Assembly (NCBI GenBank): GCA_017428105.1
Contig: JAFRRM010000017.1
Span: 19,391-83,390 of the forward strand
Direction of reading: 5' to 3'
Origin: Lachnospiraceae bacterium
GTDB lineage: Bacteria; Bacillota; Clostridia; Lachnospirales; Lachnospiraceae
Length of the DNA stretch: 64,000 bases
The notes under the pieces are model-generated. The model was not told the DNA's origin. It did not search any database and was given only the letters and a program-made list of their open reading frames with translations. A program made the position numbers and the translations under genes. Positions 1-8,252 of this stretch are shown here, in pieces; the stretch's first letter is position 1, and every line of letters begins with the position of its first letter.

Positions 1-1203
1 GAAGGTGCCCCAGCTGGTTCCCGAAGCGAAGGCCAGGAAGACCGAGATCAGGAAAATGATCACCGGCAGGAACATCTGCAGCGAGGCCGCCGAGACCTCC
101 ACCACGTCGTGGATGAACGGCGCAGCACCGAGAAGGCCCGTCATTCCCGAAAGGTTCCAGGACAGGATCAGGATGATCATGGGTGCGCACATGGTGCGAA
201 GGCCCGCCGGGATCCCGCCCATGAAGGTCTTGAAATCCAGGACGCCGCGGATGAGATAGAAAATGCAGGTGAAGATCAGGGTGAAGAGGCTCCCCATGAC
301 CAGGGCACGCGGCGAATCGCAGTCGGCGAAGGCCATCTGCAGGCCGACGCCTTCGAAAATGCCGCCGGTGTAGGCCATGCAGAAGACGCAGGTCACGATC
401 AGCAGGGCAACGGGCAGGATCAGGTCGATGGGTTTGGCCTTCCCTTCTTTCCCCTTGGAAGGAGCGTCGGTGATCAGGTCTTCGGACGCGCCGACGTCGC
501 CGGCGAGGGCTCTTGCTTCGGCCTTTTTCATCGGGCCGAAGTCGGCCTTCATGGTCACGAGCATGACCATCATGCCCAGCGCCAGCAGCGCGTAAAGGTT
601 ATACGGGATCAGTTTCACGAACATCGCAAAGCCGTTGATCCCCATTTCCTCCGGGACGGAGCTGGTGACCGCCGCCGCCCAGCTGGAGATCGGCGCGATG
701 ATGCAGACCGGAGCCGCCGTGGAGTCGATGATGTAGGCCAGCTTGGCGCGGGAGATCTTCTGGCGGTCGGAAAGCGGACGCATCACGGAGCCGACGGTCA
801 TGCAGTTGAAGCCGTCGTCCACGAAAATGAGCACGCCGAGCAGGATCGCCGCGAGCTGCGTGCCGACCCGCGATTTGATGCGGGACGTCGCAAATTTGCC
901 GAAGGCCGCGACCGCGCCGGAGCGGTTCAGGATCTCCACCAGCATGAAGAGCAGGCCGCAGAAGACCAACACCGAAACATGGGACATATCCGCGATATTG
1001 GGGATCAGGCCGCCGTCCTCATTGAAGAGCAGGGTGTTGTAGGCGAGTTCGAGGTTGCCGCCCGCGTAGAGCAGCGCGCCGGCCACGATCCCGATAAAGA
1101 GGGAGCTGTAGACTTCTTTGGTGATCAGTGCCAGCGTGATGGCGAGGATCGCCGGCAGCAGGGAATAAAAAGTTGCGTAAAGCGCAGGTTCGTAAGGGGT
1201 CAT
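1..1203 (-). CDS. Na+/H+ antiporter NhaC family (3' end beyond window)
   Basis: The open frame runs from an ATG at 1203 to the window edge, 401 codons with no stop. It encodes a polytopic membrane protein with the NhaC/YfkN-type signature IFVDDGFNCMTVGSVMRP followed by ISRAKLAYIIDSTAAP (about residues 125-165). Members exchange Na+ for H+ or for organic solutes at the cytoplasmic membrane. An AAAGGAG lies just upstream of the start. The next upstream gene on this strand ends with a terminator at 1260-1298, so this gene is probably its own unit. The exact substrate cannot be told from sequence; some relatives exchange amino or organic acids. Confidence 0.85.
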   Translation of the reverse strand, partial: MTPYEPALYATFYSLLPAILAITLALITKEVYSSLFIGIVAGALLYAGGNLELAYNTLLFNEDGGLIPNIADMSHVSVLVFCGLLFMLVEILNRSGAVAAFGKFATSRIKSRVGTQLAAILLGVLIFVDDGFNCMTVGSVMRPLSDRQKISRAKLAYIIDSTAAPVCIIAPISSWAAAVTSSVPEEMGINGFAMFVKLIPYNLYALLALGMMVMLVTMKADFGPMKKAEARALAGDVGASEDLITDAPSKGKEGKAKPIDLILPVALLIVTCVFCMAYTGGIFEGVGLQMAFADCDSPRALVMGSLFTLIFTCIFYLIRGVLDFKTFMGGIPAGLRTMCAPMIILILSWNLSGMTGLLGAAPFIHDVVEVSAASLQMFLPVIIFLISVFLAFASGTSWGTF

Positions 1204-1259
1204 CGGTTTCTCCTTTCCGACCGGTCTCCGGCCGCAGCCGGATCATCCTGCCTGCTGAT

Positions 1260-1298
1260 AAAAAAACTGCTGCAAATGCAGGTTCTCTTGCAGCAGTT
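1260..1298 (-). terminator. Rho-independent terminator of the FakA-C-like gene
   Basis: Eleven-bp arms AACTGCTGCAA / TTGCAGCAGTT at 1265-1275 and 1288-1298 are followed on the minus strand by a run of T (1260-1266). It lies 23 bases after the stop of the 1321-1578 gene. Confidence 0.8.
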
Positions 1299-1320
1299 TC
1301 GGCGGTTTCGGCGCAGTGCG

Positions 1321-1578
1321 TCAGCCGGGAAGGCCGTTTGCCTGGCGTTCCATATCCTCGACGACGATATCATAGATCTCGCCGATCGAGGCGCCGTACT
1401 CCAGCACCTTCCAGGGTTCGTTCGTATGGAAATGGATCTTGATGAGTTCTTCGTCGCCGACAGCCAGGAGGCAGTCTCCTTTGAAGTTTTCGGTGATGTA
1501 GTCGGTGATCTCGTCTTCGTCAAGGTCGCGGGTGGTCCTCTCGATCAGAAGCTGTGTGTCATAGCGGTATTCCAGCAT
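1321..1578 (-). CDS. Stand-alone FakA/YloV-type C-terminal (DAK-like) domain protein
   Basis: This 85-residue protein matches the C-terminal region of fatty-acid kinase FakA (formerly YloV): a YDTQLLIER start, a GDCLLAVGDEELIKIHFHTNEPW core and a final amphipathic helix. Full FakA is about 550 residues and carries an N-terminal Dak2 kinase domain. Here there is no kinase domain and the upstream 240 bases are non-coding, so the domain is encoded alone. It has its own Shine-Dalgarno (TTGGAGG) and terminator, so it looks like an intact small gene and not debris. Such short proteins are often annotated as kinase to dihydroxyacetone kinase. The function is unknown; binding of an acyl-phosphate or a FakB-like partner is only a guess. 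Confidence 0.7.
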   Translation of the reverse strand: MLEYRYDTQLLIERTTRDLDEDEITDYITENFKGDCLLAVGDEELIKIHFHTNEPWKVLEYGASIGEIYDIVVEDMERQANGLPG

Positions 1579-1820
1579 GTGTGTGCCTCCAAATGTGTTC
1601 TGAAATCATCATACTCGGTATGGAAGGAAAATGCAAGGGCAACGACGCTCGCTGCCTCGAGTAAACTTTCTCAGCTCCGTTCCGCTTCGCTTCAAAGTCG
1701 CTTCGAAAGTTCACTTCGGGCGCGCTCGCTGTAAGCCCTTAATATTCAGCCACTGATACCGAAGTCTGCTTCAAACTCAATCACTGTTATTTGTCAACGA
1801 TCCCTATGCTGGCCTGCCGC
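1579..1820. other. Non-coding stretch with REP-like sequence
   Basis: No credible gene was seen. The segment 1640-1735 is rich in GCTTCG and GCTCGC words and folds imperfectly (AAACTTTC ... GAAAGTT), like other dispersed intergenic repeats in the window. Confidence 0.4.
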
Positions 1821-3011
1821 CTAGAGGGGGTGGGTAGTAGTTATGCGTTTGTAGTTGTCGGGGTCAGTATCGCCTTCGGTGGAAACGAGGAGGAAGACGG
1901 AGTCTTCGGTGACGCCGAAGAGTTCCCGGAGTTCAGGGTCACGGGCGATGCGGGCGGCAAGGCCGAGCGTGACGGCCCCGGATTCGCCGGAAACGACCTC
2001 CGGATCGCCGCCGAGGGGATCCGCGTAGAGGCGCATGCCTTCTTCGGTGACTTCGTCCGCAAGGGCGCAGGCAAAGTCGGTCTCATCGCGCAGCACGGGC
2101 CAGGTCACGCCGCAGGGCGTGCCGCAGTTAAGGCCCGCCATTTCCGTCTCCGGATTGCCTTCAACGATGCGGATCTGCCCGTCGCCGGCTTCAAGCGAGC
2201 GGTAGAGGCAGTTCGCCTCGTCCGGCTCCGCCAGGATGAAGACCGGAGGCTTTTCGAAAGTGTGGGCCAGATAATCGGTCAGGCCCCCGGCCATCGCGCC
2301 GACGCCGGCCTGCAGGATCACGTGGGTGGGAACCGTGTCACCAAGCTGCCGCACGGCTTCATTTGCCAGGGTGAGATACCCCTGGACGATCCAAGCGGGG
2401 ATCTTCTCGTAGCCTTCCCAGGAGGTATCCTGCACCAGGATCCAGCCGTTTTCCTCCGCCAGGCGCGCGGCATGGGCGACCGCGCCGTCGTAATTGTAGG
2501 GTGTGATCACGGCTTCGGCTTCGAAGCCCGCTTCCTCGATCGCACGGCGGCGCGCTTCCGCGGAGCCCGCCGGCATGTAGACATGCGCCCGGCAGCCGAA
2601 AAGGCCGGCCGCCCAGGAGACGCCCTTGCCGTGGTTGCCGTCCGTCGCGGTGGCAAATTCGATGCTGCGGCACATCGTGCGGTACGGCTCCTTCACCAGG
2701 TCCGTAAAGTCCGTCTGCTGCGGGTCGAGGCCGAAGCGTTCGCAAAGCACCCGGAAGAGTGCATAGCTGCCGCCGAGCCCCTTGAAGGCCTTGAGGCCGA
2801 AGCGCGACGATTCGTCCTTGACATAGATCCCGCCGACCTGCAGGGACTCTGCGAGCGCGTGAAGAGCGCAGAGCTTCGTCTCTTTGTAGGCGGGCAGGCT
2901 CCGGTGGAAACGGAGCGTTTCCCGGGCCTTTCCCTCGTCAAAAACGGCTGCCGCATGCGGCGCTTTCTGCGGATTTTTCAGAATGCGGATCCCGTCCCTG
3001 CGTATTTCCAT
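1821..3011 (-). CDS. dpaL: Diaminopropionate ammonia-lyase
   Basis: A PLP fold-type II enzyme that converts 2,3-diaminopropionate to pyruvate and two ammonia. The PLP-lysine region SRFGLKAFKGLGGSYA (about residues 70-85), the TATDGNHGKGVSWAA cofactor/phosphate loop and the late DPLGGDPEVVSGESGA segment all fit the YgeX family, as does the length of 396 residues. The ATG at 3011 is preferred over the upstream in-frame ATG at 3056 because GGGAGGA sits directly before it, and the upstream one falls inside the terminator of the neighbouring operon. The enzyme degrades diaminopropionate or D-serine-like amino acids in anaerobes. Confidence 0.92.
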   Translation of the reverse strand: MEIRRDGIRILKNPQKAPHAAAVFDEGKARETLRFHRSLPAYKETKLCALHALAESLQVGGIYVKDESSRFGLKAFKGLGGSYALFRVLCERFGLDPQQTDFTDLVKEPYRTMCRSIEFATATDGNHGKGVSWAAGLFGCRAHVYMPAGSAEARRRAIEEAGFEAEAVITPYNYDGAVAHAARLAEENGWILVQDTSWEGYEKIPAWIVQGYLTLANEAVRQLGDTVPTHVILQAGVGAMAGGLTDYLAHTFEKPPVFILAEPDEANCLYRSLEAGDGQIRIVEGNPETEMAGLNCGTPCGVTWPVLRDETDFACALADEVTEEGMRLYADPLGGDPEVVSGESGAVTLGLAARIARDPELRELFGVTEDSVFLLVSTEGDTDPDNYKRITTTHPL

Positions 3012-3030
3012 GGCGTCCTCCCGAAAGAAA

Positions 3031-3051
3031 GGGCGCGGCAAGGCCGCGCCC
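3031..3051 (-). terminator. Terminator of the metal-efflux operon
   Basis: A perfect 9-bp stem GGGCGCGGC / GCCGCGCCC with a 3-base loop is followed by TTTCTTT on the minus strand, about 60 bases after the stop of the P-type ATPase gene. Confidence 0.75.
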
Positions 3052-3107
3052 GGCATTTCTGCGGACAGTATAGCATATTTTCAGGGAAAAGTGTGCCATT
3101 TCCGCAC

Positions 3108-5021
3108 TTACAGGCGTTTCACGAACAGGCAGCGTATCGCATTCAGCACAGCCAAGATCATGACGCCCACGTCGGCCGCGATGGCGATCCACATATTGGC
3201 CAGGCCGAGCGCACTCAGGATCAGGCAGACGGCTTTGACGCCCAGCGCGAAAATGATGTTTTCCCGGACGATCCTGAGGCATTTGCGCGAGATCGCGATC
3301 GCTTTGGCGATCTTTCTCGGATCGTCGTCCATCAGGACCACATCCGCGGCTTCGATGGCCGCATCAGATCCGAGAGCGCCCATGGCGATCCCGATGTCCG
3401 CCCGCGAAAGGACCGGGGCATCATTGATGCCGTCACCGGCAAACGCGACTTTCCCTTTTCCGGCATTTTCCGCCAGCAGCTCTTCCACGGCATTTACCTT
3501 GTCCTGCGGCAGAAGCTCCGCGCGGAATTCGGAAATACCGACTTCATCGGCCACCTGTTCGGCGACTTTGTGCATATCGCCGGTCAGCATGACGACCCGC
3601 TTCACGCCGGCTTTCTGCAGCGCCGCCACCGTTTCTTTCGCGCCGTCCTTCAGTTCGTCGCGGATCAGGAAATGTCCGGCATAGTCTCCGTTCAGTGCCA
3701 CATGGATCACGGTGCCCGCCTCATGGCAGGGCAGGGCTTCGGCACCGATACGCGTCATCAACTTTTCATTGCCGACGGCGACCTGCTGCCCGTCTACCGC
3801 GGCCAGAACGCCGTGGCCGCTGATCTCTTCCACATCGCTGACCCGCAGAGGATCCGGCTCTTTGCCGTAAGCCCGCTGCAGGCTCAGACTGATCGGATGA
3901 GAAGAGTGGCATTCGGCATGCGCCGCCAGTTCCAGAAGACGGGCGCGGTCCATCTCCGCATGGTGAACGCCGGTCACTTCAAAGTTTCCCCTGGTCACGG
4001 TCCCGGTCTTATCGAAAACGACCGTGCTCACCGAGGAAAGTGTTTCCAGATAATTGGATCCCTTGATCAGGATGCCCTGATTGCTTGCGCCGCCGAGCCC
4101 CGCAAAGAAACTGAGCGGAACACTGATGACGACTGCGCAGGGACAGCTGATGACGAGGAAGGTGCAGGCGCGCAGCACCCAGTCGCGAAAGACCTGGCCG
4201 ATCCCTTCATAGCCGCTCATACCGATCCCGGTCAGTGCAATGAAAACAGGCGGCAGGACCGCCAGGGCAAGCGCCGCAAAGCATACGACAGGCGTATAGA
4301 TCCGTGCAAACTTCGCAATGAAGTTTTCGGACTTTGATTTGCGGGAAGCTGCATTTTCCACAAGATCCAGGATCTTCGATGCCGTCGATTCCTCAAAGGC
4401 CGCCGTGGTACGGAGCCTGAGTACGCCGGAAAGGTTGATGCTTCCCGACAATACGGCATCGCCCGCCTTGACGGAGCGCGGCCGGCTTTCACCGGTCAGC
4501 GCGGCAGTATCCAGGGCGGAAGTCCCCTCCTCGACCGTCCCGTCGATCGGGATCTTTTCTCCGGGCTGCACAACGATCAGACTGCCGACCTCGATCTCAT
4601 CGGGGTCAACCCGTTCAAGCTTCCCGTCTTCTCCTTCAATATTGGCGTAGTCCGGCCGGATATCCATCAGTTCGCTGATACTCCGGCGGCTTTTGCCCAC
4701 GGCAACGCTTTGAAACAATTCGCCGACCTGATACAGCAGCATGACCGCCACGCCTTCGCCGTATTCGCCGAGCGCAATGGCGGCGACCGTTGCCACGGTC
4801 ATCAGAAAACATTCATCAAACGGTTTTTTATTCTTCACGCCCAGCGCCGCTTTGCGCAGGATATCATGGCCGACCGTGAGATAGGAAATAAGGAACAGGG
4901 CGAAAAGTGCCCAACGGGGCATTTCCACCCTGATGATCCCCTCGCTGATCAGCCAGACCGGTACGAAAAAGACGGCGGCAACAATGATCCGGACGAGAAG
5001 ATTTTTCTGTTTTTTATTCAT
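3108..5021 (-). CDS. Heavy-metal P1B-type ATPase (Zn/Cd/Co class)
   Basis: A 637-residue P1B ATPase that exports divalent metal at the expense of ATP. Visible motifs are TGES near residue 177, the metal-site CPC in SCPCAVVIS near 294, phosphorylated Asp337 in DKTGT, HP in HSSHPISLS, and GDGINDAP. There is no N-terminal metal-binding domain; that domain is the separate small gene 3 bases upstream. Class and length resemble clostridial CadA/ZntA-type pumps. The two-gene operon has its own promoter and a SmtB-type operator at 5287-5306 and ends at the terminator at 3031-3051. The precise metal (Zn, Cd or Co) is not decided by the sequence. Confidence 0.93.
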   Translation of the reverse strand: MNKKQKNLLVRIIVAAVFFVPVWLISEGIIRVEMPRWALFALFLISYLTVGHDILRKAALGVKNKKPFDECFLMTVATVAAIALGEYGEGVAVMLLYQVGELFQSVAVGKSRRSISELMDIRPDYANIEGEDGKLERVDPDEIEVGSLIVVQPGEKIPIDGTVEEGTSALDTAALTGESRPRSVKAGDAVLSGSINLSGVLRLRTTAAFEESTASKILDLVENAASRKSKSENFIAKFARIYTPVVCFAALALAVLPPVFIALTGIGMSGYEGIGQVFRDWVLRACTFLVISCPCAVVISVPLSFFAGLGGASNQGILIKGSNYLETLSSVSTVVFDKTGTVTRGNFEVTGVHHAEMDRARLLELAAHAECHSSHPISLSLQRAYGKEPDPLRVSDVEEISGHGVLAAVDGQQVAVGNEKLMTRIGAEALPCHEAGTVIHVALNGDYAGHFLIRDELKDGAKETVAALQKAGVKRVVMLTGDMHKVAEQVADEVGISEFRAELLPQDKVNAVEELLAENAGKGKVAFAGDGINDAPVLSRADIGIAMGALGSDAAIEAADVVLMDDDPRKIAKAIAISRKCLRIVRENIIFALGVKAVCLILSALGLANMWIAIAADVGVMILAVLNAIRCLFVKRL

Positions 5022-5024
5022 GGT

Positions 5025-5243
5025 TTACAGGAAGACCTCACAGTCGGGCTCGGCCTTTTTGCAGTTGGCCAGGACGTTCTGCATCACGGTGTTGACGTCC
5101 GCCCCTTCTTCGAATTCGACCTTCATCTTCAGGGTCATGAAGCTGACGACGGCATCCTTGACGCCGGGCGTCTTTTTGGCTTCCTCTTCCATCAGATTTG
5201 CGCAGTTGGCGCAGTCCACATCGATCTTATAGGTCTTTTTCAT
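5025..5243 (-). CDS. HMA-domain metallochaperone, first gene of the efflux operon
   Basis: A 72-residue single HMA ferredoxin-like domain with the metal motif DCANCAN near residue 10. It probably passes metal to the ATPase encoded 3 bases downstream, taking the place of the N-terminal domain that pump lacks. The ATG at 5243 is chosen because GCAAGGAGGG precedes it at correct spacing; a longer in-frame start at 5288 would lie inside the operator. The C-terminus has extra acidic and Cys residues (CKKAEPDCEVFL) that could also bind metal. Confidence 0.85.
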   Translation of the reverse strand: MKKTYKIDVDCANCANLMEEEAKKTPGVKDAVVSFMTLKMKVEFEEGADVNTVMQNVLANCKKAEPDCEVFL

Positions 5244-5286
5244 CTTTTCCCTCCTTGCAGAAGCGGCGGCATAGCTGAAAATAATC

Positions 5287-5306
5287 ATATGAGCAACCGT
5301 TCATAT
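5287..5306 (-). promoter_or_regulatory. ArsR/SmtB-type metal operator
   Basis: The 20-bp imperfect palindrome ATATGAGCAACCGTTCATAT matches the classic ATATGA-N-C-N4-G-N-TCATAT operator of SmtB/CzrA/NmtR-like repressors. It begins just downstream of the -10 box and covers the expected transcription start, so bound repressor would block the HMA/ATPase operon. No ArsR gene is adjacent; the only one in the window is at 44774-45160. Confidence 0.85.
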
Positions 5307-5308
5307 GT

Positions 5309-5337
5309 ATTGTAGCACTCGTTTTTCGGCCTGTCAA
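5309..5337 (-). promoter_or_regulatory. Sigma-A promoter of the metal-efflux operon
   Basis: On the minus strand TTGACA (5332-5337), a 17-base spacer, then TACAAT (5309-5314). Confidence 0.85.
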
Positions 5338-5368
5338 GATAAAATTATCGGATTATGCCAAACACAGA

Positions 5369-5397
5369 CAAAAACCCCGCAGCCAAATGCTGCGGGG
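5369..5397 (-). terminator. Terminator of the DUF3592 gene
   Basis: CCCCGCAGC / GCTGCGGGG arms with a short loop are followed by TTTTTG on the minus strand, about 50 bases after the stop at 5445. Confidence 0.85.
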
Positions 5398-5444
5398 TCC
5401 TGTTTCCGGGCGCCGGGCAGAACCGGCCCCCATACCTCAACGGC

Positions 5445-6470
5445 TTATTCCACGACGGTCTGCTCGCTCTCGCTGATTGCAAAGACCGTAAGGAAGAGCG
5501 AATCGAAATCATCGGAATTCGTCCAGACACGGTAGAAGTAGCGGCCGACCGGAATATTGACCCGGTGCTGCTCCGCTTCGTCCTCGTGCACGAACCTGCC
5601 GCTCGTTTCGATGCGGGCCATGGGCGCGCCGTCCCTGGACAGATTGTAGACCAGGTTCGGGAACTTGCTCAGAAGATCAGTCTCCATGCGCAGCCCGCGT
5701 CCGTGCAGTTCGTCCCAGATGTTCCTGCCGTCGAATTTGAACCAGGATTTCACGGAGAAGAACTCGTTGTTCATGCTCGTGGTCGTGACGTGCCCCACCT
5801 CATGCGGCTGCACGGTACCGGTCACATGGTTGGTGAACTGGAAGGGACGGGCGCCGACCAGAGCCTGCTTCAGCATCGTGCCCTCGTAAAGGATGTTCCG
5901 GTCCGCGTCTTCCATGATATAGCCGGGCTTAAAGGTATTGCCGTCAAAGCGGACGTAATATTCGGTCACGCCGGGCGCCTGCTTGAAGCCGGTAAAATCG
6001 ACTCTGCTGGCTCTGGGCGCCGTCTCGTCGAGCTCTTTGCTCTTTTTGAACGCCTTCAGCATTAAAACGACGCCGCCGATGACCGCGAGCGCGCCGGCAC
6101 CGATCAAGGCGGGTGACACGAACTTGCCGACCTTGGTGTTGGAGGTGCGGCCGGGATCCGCCGGGTCGTAAAGGACCTTGATCTCATCGCCGACCTTGTA
6201 TTCCTTGGCAAGATTCACAAATTCGGTCGTGCAGTCCTTGCCGTCCGCCGTAAAGGCGACCGTGACGTCGTACTGCAGTTCTTCCTTGCCGTCGTTGATC
6301 TCGGTGTGCTCCTCCACCGCGGTGACCTTGCCAACGGTCTCCACGAAATTCTCGGTGTTGAAGCCGTTCATCACGATGCCGAACACGATCAGGACGATGC
6401 CGATCGGCACCAGGAAGCGGGCGGGGCCCGTGTTGCGCATAAACCGTGCAAATTTGCTTTCCGTATTCAT
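5445..6470 (-). CDS. DUF3592 membrane protein with scramblase/LURP-like C-terminal half
   Basis: A 341-residue protein. The N-terminal third holds two membrane segments (about residues 14-38 and 125-148) flanking a DUF3592 domain, seen in YKVGDEIKVLYDPADPGRTS. The C-terminal 190 residues (from about DFTGFKQAPGVTEYYVRF) have no clear family for me but resemble tubby-C2/LURP-one-like folds, with alternating beta strands and FKFDGRNIWDEL. The ATG at 6470 has AAAGGAG upstream; the longer in-frame start at 6569 adds 33 non-conserved residues. The gene is monocistronic, with its own terminator. Function unknown. Confidence 0.7.
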   Translation of the reverse strand: MNTESKFARFMRNTGPARFLVPIGIVLIVFGIVMNGFNTENFVETVGKVTAVEEHTEINDGKEELQYDVTVAFTADGKDCTTEFVNLAKEYKVGDEIKVLYDPADPGRTSNTKVGKFVSPALIGAGALAVIGGVVLMLKAFKKSKELDETAPRASRVDFTGFKQAPGVTEYYVRFDGNTFKPGYIMEDADRNILYEGTMLKQALVGARPFQFTNHVTGTVQPHEVGHVTTTSMNNEFFSVKSWFKFDGRNIWDELHGRGLRMETDLLSKFPNLVYNLSRDGAPMARIETSGRFVHEDEAEQHRVNIPVGRYFYRVWTNSDDFDSLFLTVFAISESEQTVVE

Positions 6471-6668
6471 GCTTTCTGCTCTCCTTTTATCATTAATTGT
6501 ACTACCGTAAAGCCTGCCGCGATTCCGCGCGGCCAGGATATTATCCCACAAAAACGCGCAGCGTGTCAACGGCGGAAAATGAATATTTCTTTTATCCGCA
6601 CCAATTCGTTTTCGCCCTTATCTGCAATTTCGGCGTCTTTGCCTGCGGATATCACTTTCTTTCCATCC

Positions 6669-8081
6669 TTATTTCGCGCCGCCGAAGACTTCTTCCTTCT
6701 TTACCTGCAGCGCGGCGATCTCCTTTTTGCCGAGCGGATAGACGAAACGCAGGATGATGAAGACCAGCAGGAAGAGGATCGCCGGGATCATGACCGACGA
6801 ATTGTACATGCTCTTTAAGGCAGTCTCGCTCAGGCCTTCGGTCTTTAATTCGCTGCCGTTGTAGCCGATCCGAAGCAGCGGGACGTTGATGAGCACGGTC
6901 GCGACAGTCTGGCCGAGCTTGCGCATGAAGGTGTAGAAGGCATAGCTCGTGGCCTCGTCGTTCAGGCCGTAGGTGACCTTGTTGTAATCGATCGCGTCGG
7001 TCGCGAGCGCCCAGATCAGCAGGAAAATGAACGCCGTGCCGATGCCGCTCATCAGGCACGCCGCGAGGTACAGCCACACGTTCGTGACGCCGAAAAGGGC
7101 CAGCACGAAGAGCAGGATATAGAAGGCCGCGGCGACCAGGATGCCGTAGGCGCAGACCTCCCGGCGGCCGAACTTATTGCCGAGCTTCGTGGCAAAGAAC
7201 ATGACCACGGCGACCGGCAGGTACTGGAAGACCGTCGGCAGCATCGTCAGACCGGGCTTGCCGAAATAATGATGGAAGAGGTAGCTGTTGTAGCCCTGGC
7301 CGAACATCTGCGCCGCCAGGAAAAGCATGCTCGCCAGGCTGACGGCCATGAACGGACGGCTCTTCAGCAGGATCCTGATGACGCGCATGGTCTCGCCCTT
7401 TGCACGCGGCGCGGGCTTCGATTCCACGCGTTCCTTCGTCCAGGCGTAGCAGAGCATGTAGGCCAGCACGCTGAGGACGGCGATTGCGATCGCGCCGATG
7501 AAGACCTTGTTCTGGCTCATCTGCTTCGTGCCGTCGGCGAGCTTCACGTAGCACATGCTGGCGAGGACCATTGCGGGCATGGCGCCGAAGGTGGAACCGA
7601 TCGAACGGAAGACCGACAGCGCGGAACGCTCCTTGTCATCGGAGGTGATGACCTGCGCGAGGGACCCGTAAGGAATATTGATGCAGGTGTACAGCATGCC
7701 GAAAAGGATGTAGCTGATGTAGATCCAGGCAAGCCTGCCGCCGGCATTAAGGCCGCGCACGTCCAGGAACATCAGGACCGCCGCGACAGCCACCGGGACC
7801 GCGAAGATTTTGATCCATCTGCGGTAGCGGCCGTCCTTGCCGGGCTTGGCGCGGTCGATGATGCGGCCCCAGATCGGGTCGTTGATGGCGTCCCAGATGC
7901 GGGCAACAATGGTCATGATCATGACGCTCAGCACACTGATCTCAAGGACGTCGGTGTAATACTTGTTCAGAACGCTCTGGGTGAGGCCGAAGACCAGGCA
8001 GGAGGCGAGGTCGCCCATCGCATAGCCGATCTTATCCTTTGCCTTGATCCCGCTCGTGCGGGAAATGTAGGACTGTTCCAC
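6669..8081 (-). CDS. GPH-family sugar:cation symporter, probable sulfoquinovose/SQ-glycoside importer
   Basis: A 470-residue, 12-segment MFS protein of the glycoside-pentoside-hexuronide (MelB/YicJ/YihO) family. The family motif DAINDPIWGRIIDRAKPGKDGRYRRWI sits in the first cytoplasmic loop, given here only as landmarks: DPIWG and GRYRRW. Translation starts at GTG 8081 with AAAGGAGA upstream. It is last in the minus-strand arm after the isomerase and the YihQ-like glycosidase. E. coli sulfoglycolysis also uses GPH transporters (YihO/YihP). Substrate assignment rests on this context. It could equally import another glycoside. Confidence 0.85.
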   Translation of the reverse strand: MEQSYISRTSGIKAKDKIGYAMGDLASCLVFGLTQSVLNKYYTDVLEISVLSVMIMTIVARIWDAINDPIWGRIIDRAKPGKDGRYRRWIKIFAVPVAVAAVLMFLDVRGLNAGGRLAWIYISYILFGMLYTCINIPYGSLAQVITSDDKERSALSVFRSIGSTFGAMPAMVLASMCYVKLADGTKQMSQNKVFIGAIAIAVLSVLAYMLCYAWTKERVESKPAPRAKGETMRVIRILLKSRPFMAVSLASMLFLAAQMFGQGYNSYLFHHYFGKPGLTMLPTVFQYLPVAVVMFFATKLGNKFGRREVCAYGILVAAAFYILLFVLALFGVTNVWLYLAACLMSGIGTAFIFLLIWALATDAIDYNKVTYGLNDEATSYAFYTFMRKLGQTVATVLINVPLLRIGYNGSELKTEGLSETALKSMYNSSVMIPAILFLLVFIILRFVYPLGKKEIAALQVKKEEVFGGAK

Positions 8082-8129
8082 TGTAGTTCTCCTTTATGTG
8101 TAGATCTTGCTGAAACATATTTTGAAAAG

Positions 8130-8250
8130 AAGATTGCCGCGTCGCTGCGCTCCTGCACAAGGCACGCCCTTCGGGTGTCGCGATGACACACCGCTGGAGT
8201 GTCGCAATGACACAATGTTGTCATCCTGAGCGCAGCGAAGGATCTTCCTG
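8130..8250. repeat. Dispersed intergenic repeats, including a TCATCCTGAGCG unit
   Basis: Two GTGTCGCAATGACAC-type words are followed by a TCATCCTGAGCGCAGCGAAG unit at 8221-8250. A related copy lies in opposite orientation at 16288-16335. Related copies are at 54268, 55811 and 56181. Confidence 0.65.
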
Positions 8251-8252
8251 CT

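Noticed and set aside
109..1734. Long plus-strand open frame of 541 codons over the antiporter gene
   Set aside because: It is the reverse-strand shadow of NhaC and the FakA-C gene; composition is His/Arg/Gly-rich with no family motif.
1579..1820. tRNA or rRNA fragment
   Set aside because: No cloverleaf or recognisable rRNA segment; GCTTCG-rich repeat-like sequence only.
1791..4337. 848-codon plus-strand frame
   Set aside because: Shadow of dpaL and the P-type ATPase on the other strand; high GC creates long antisense frames.
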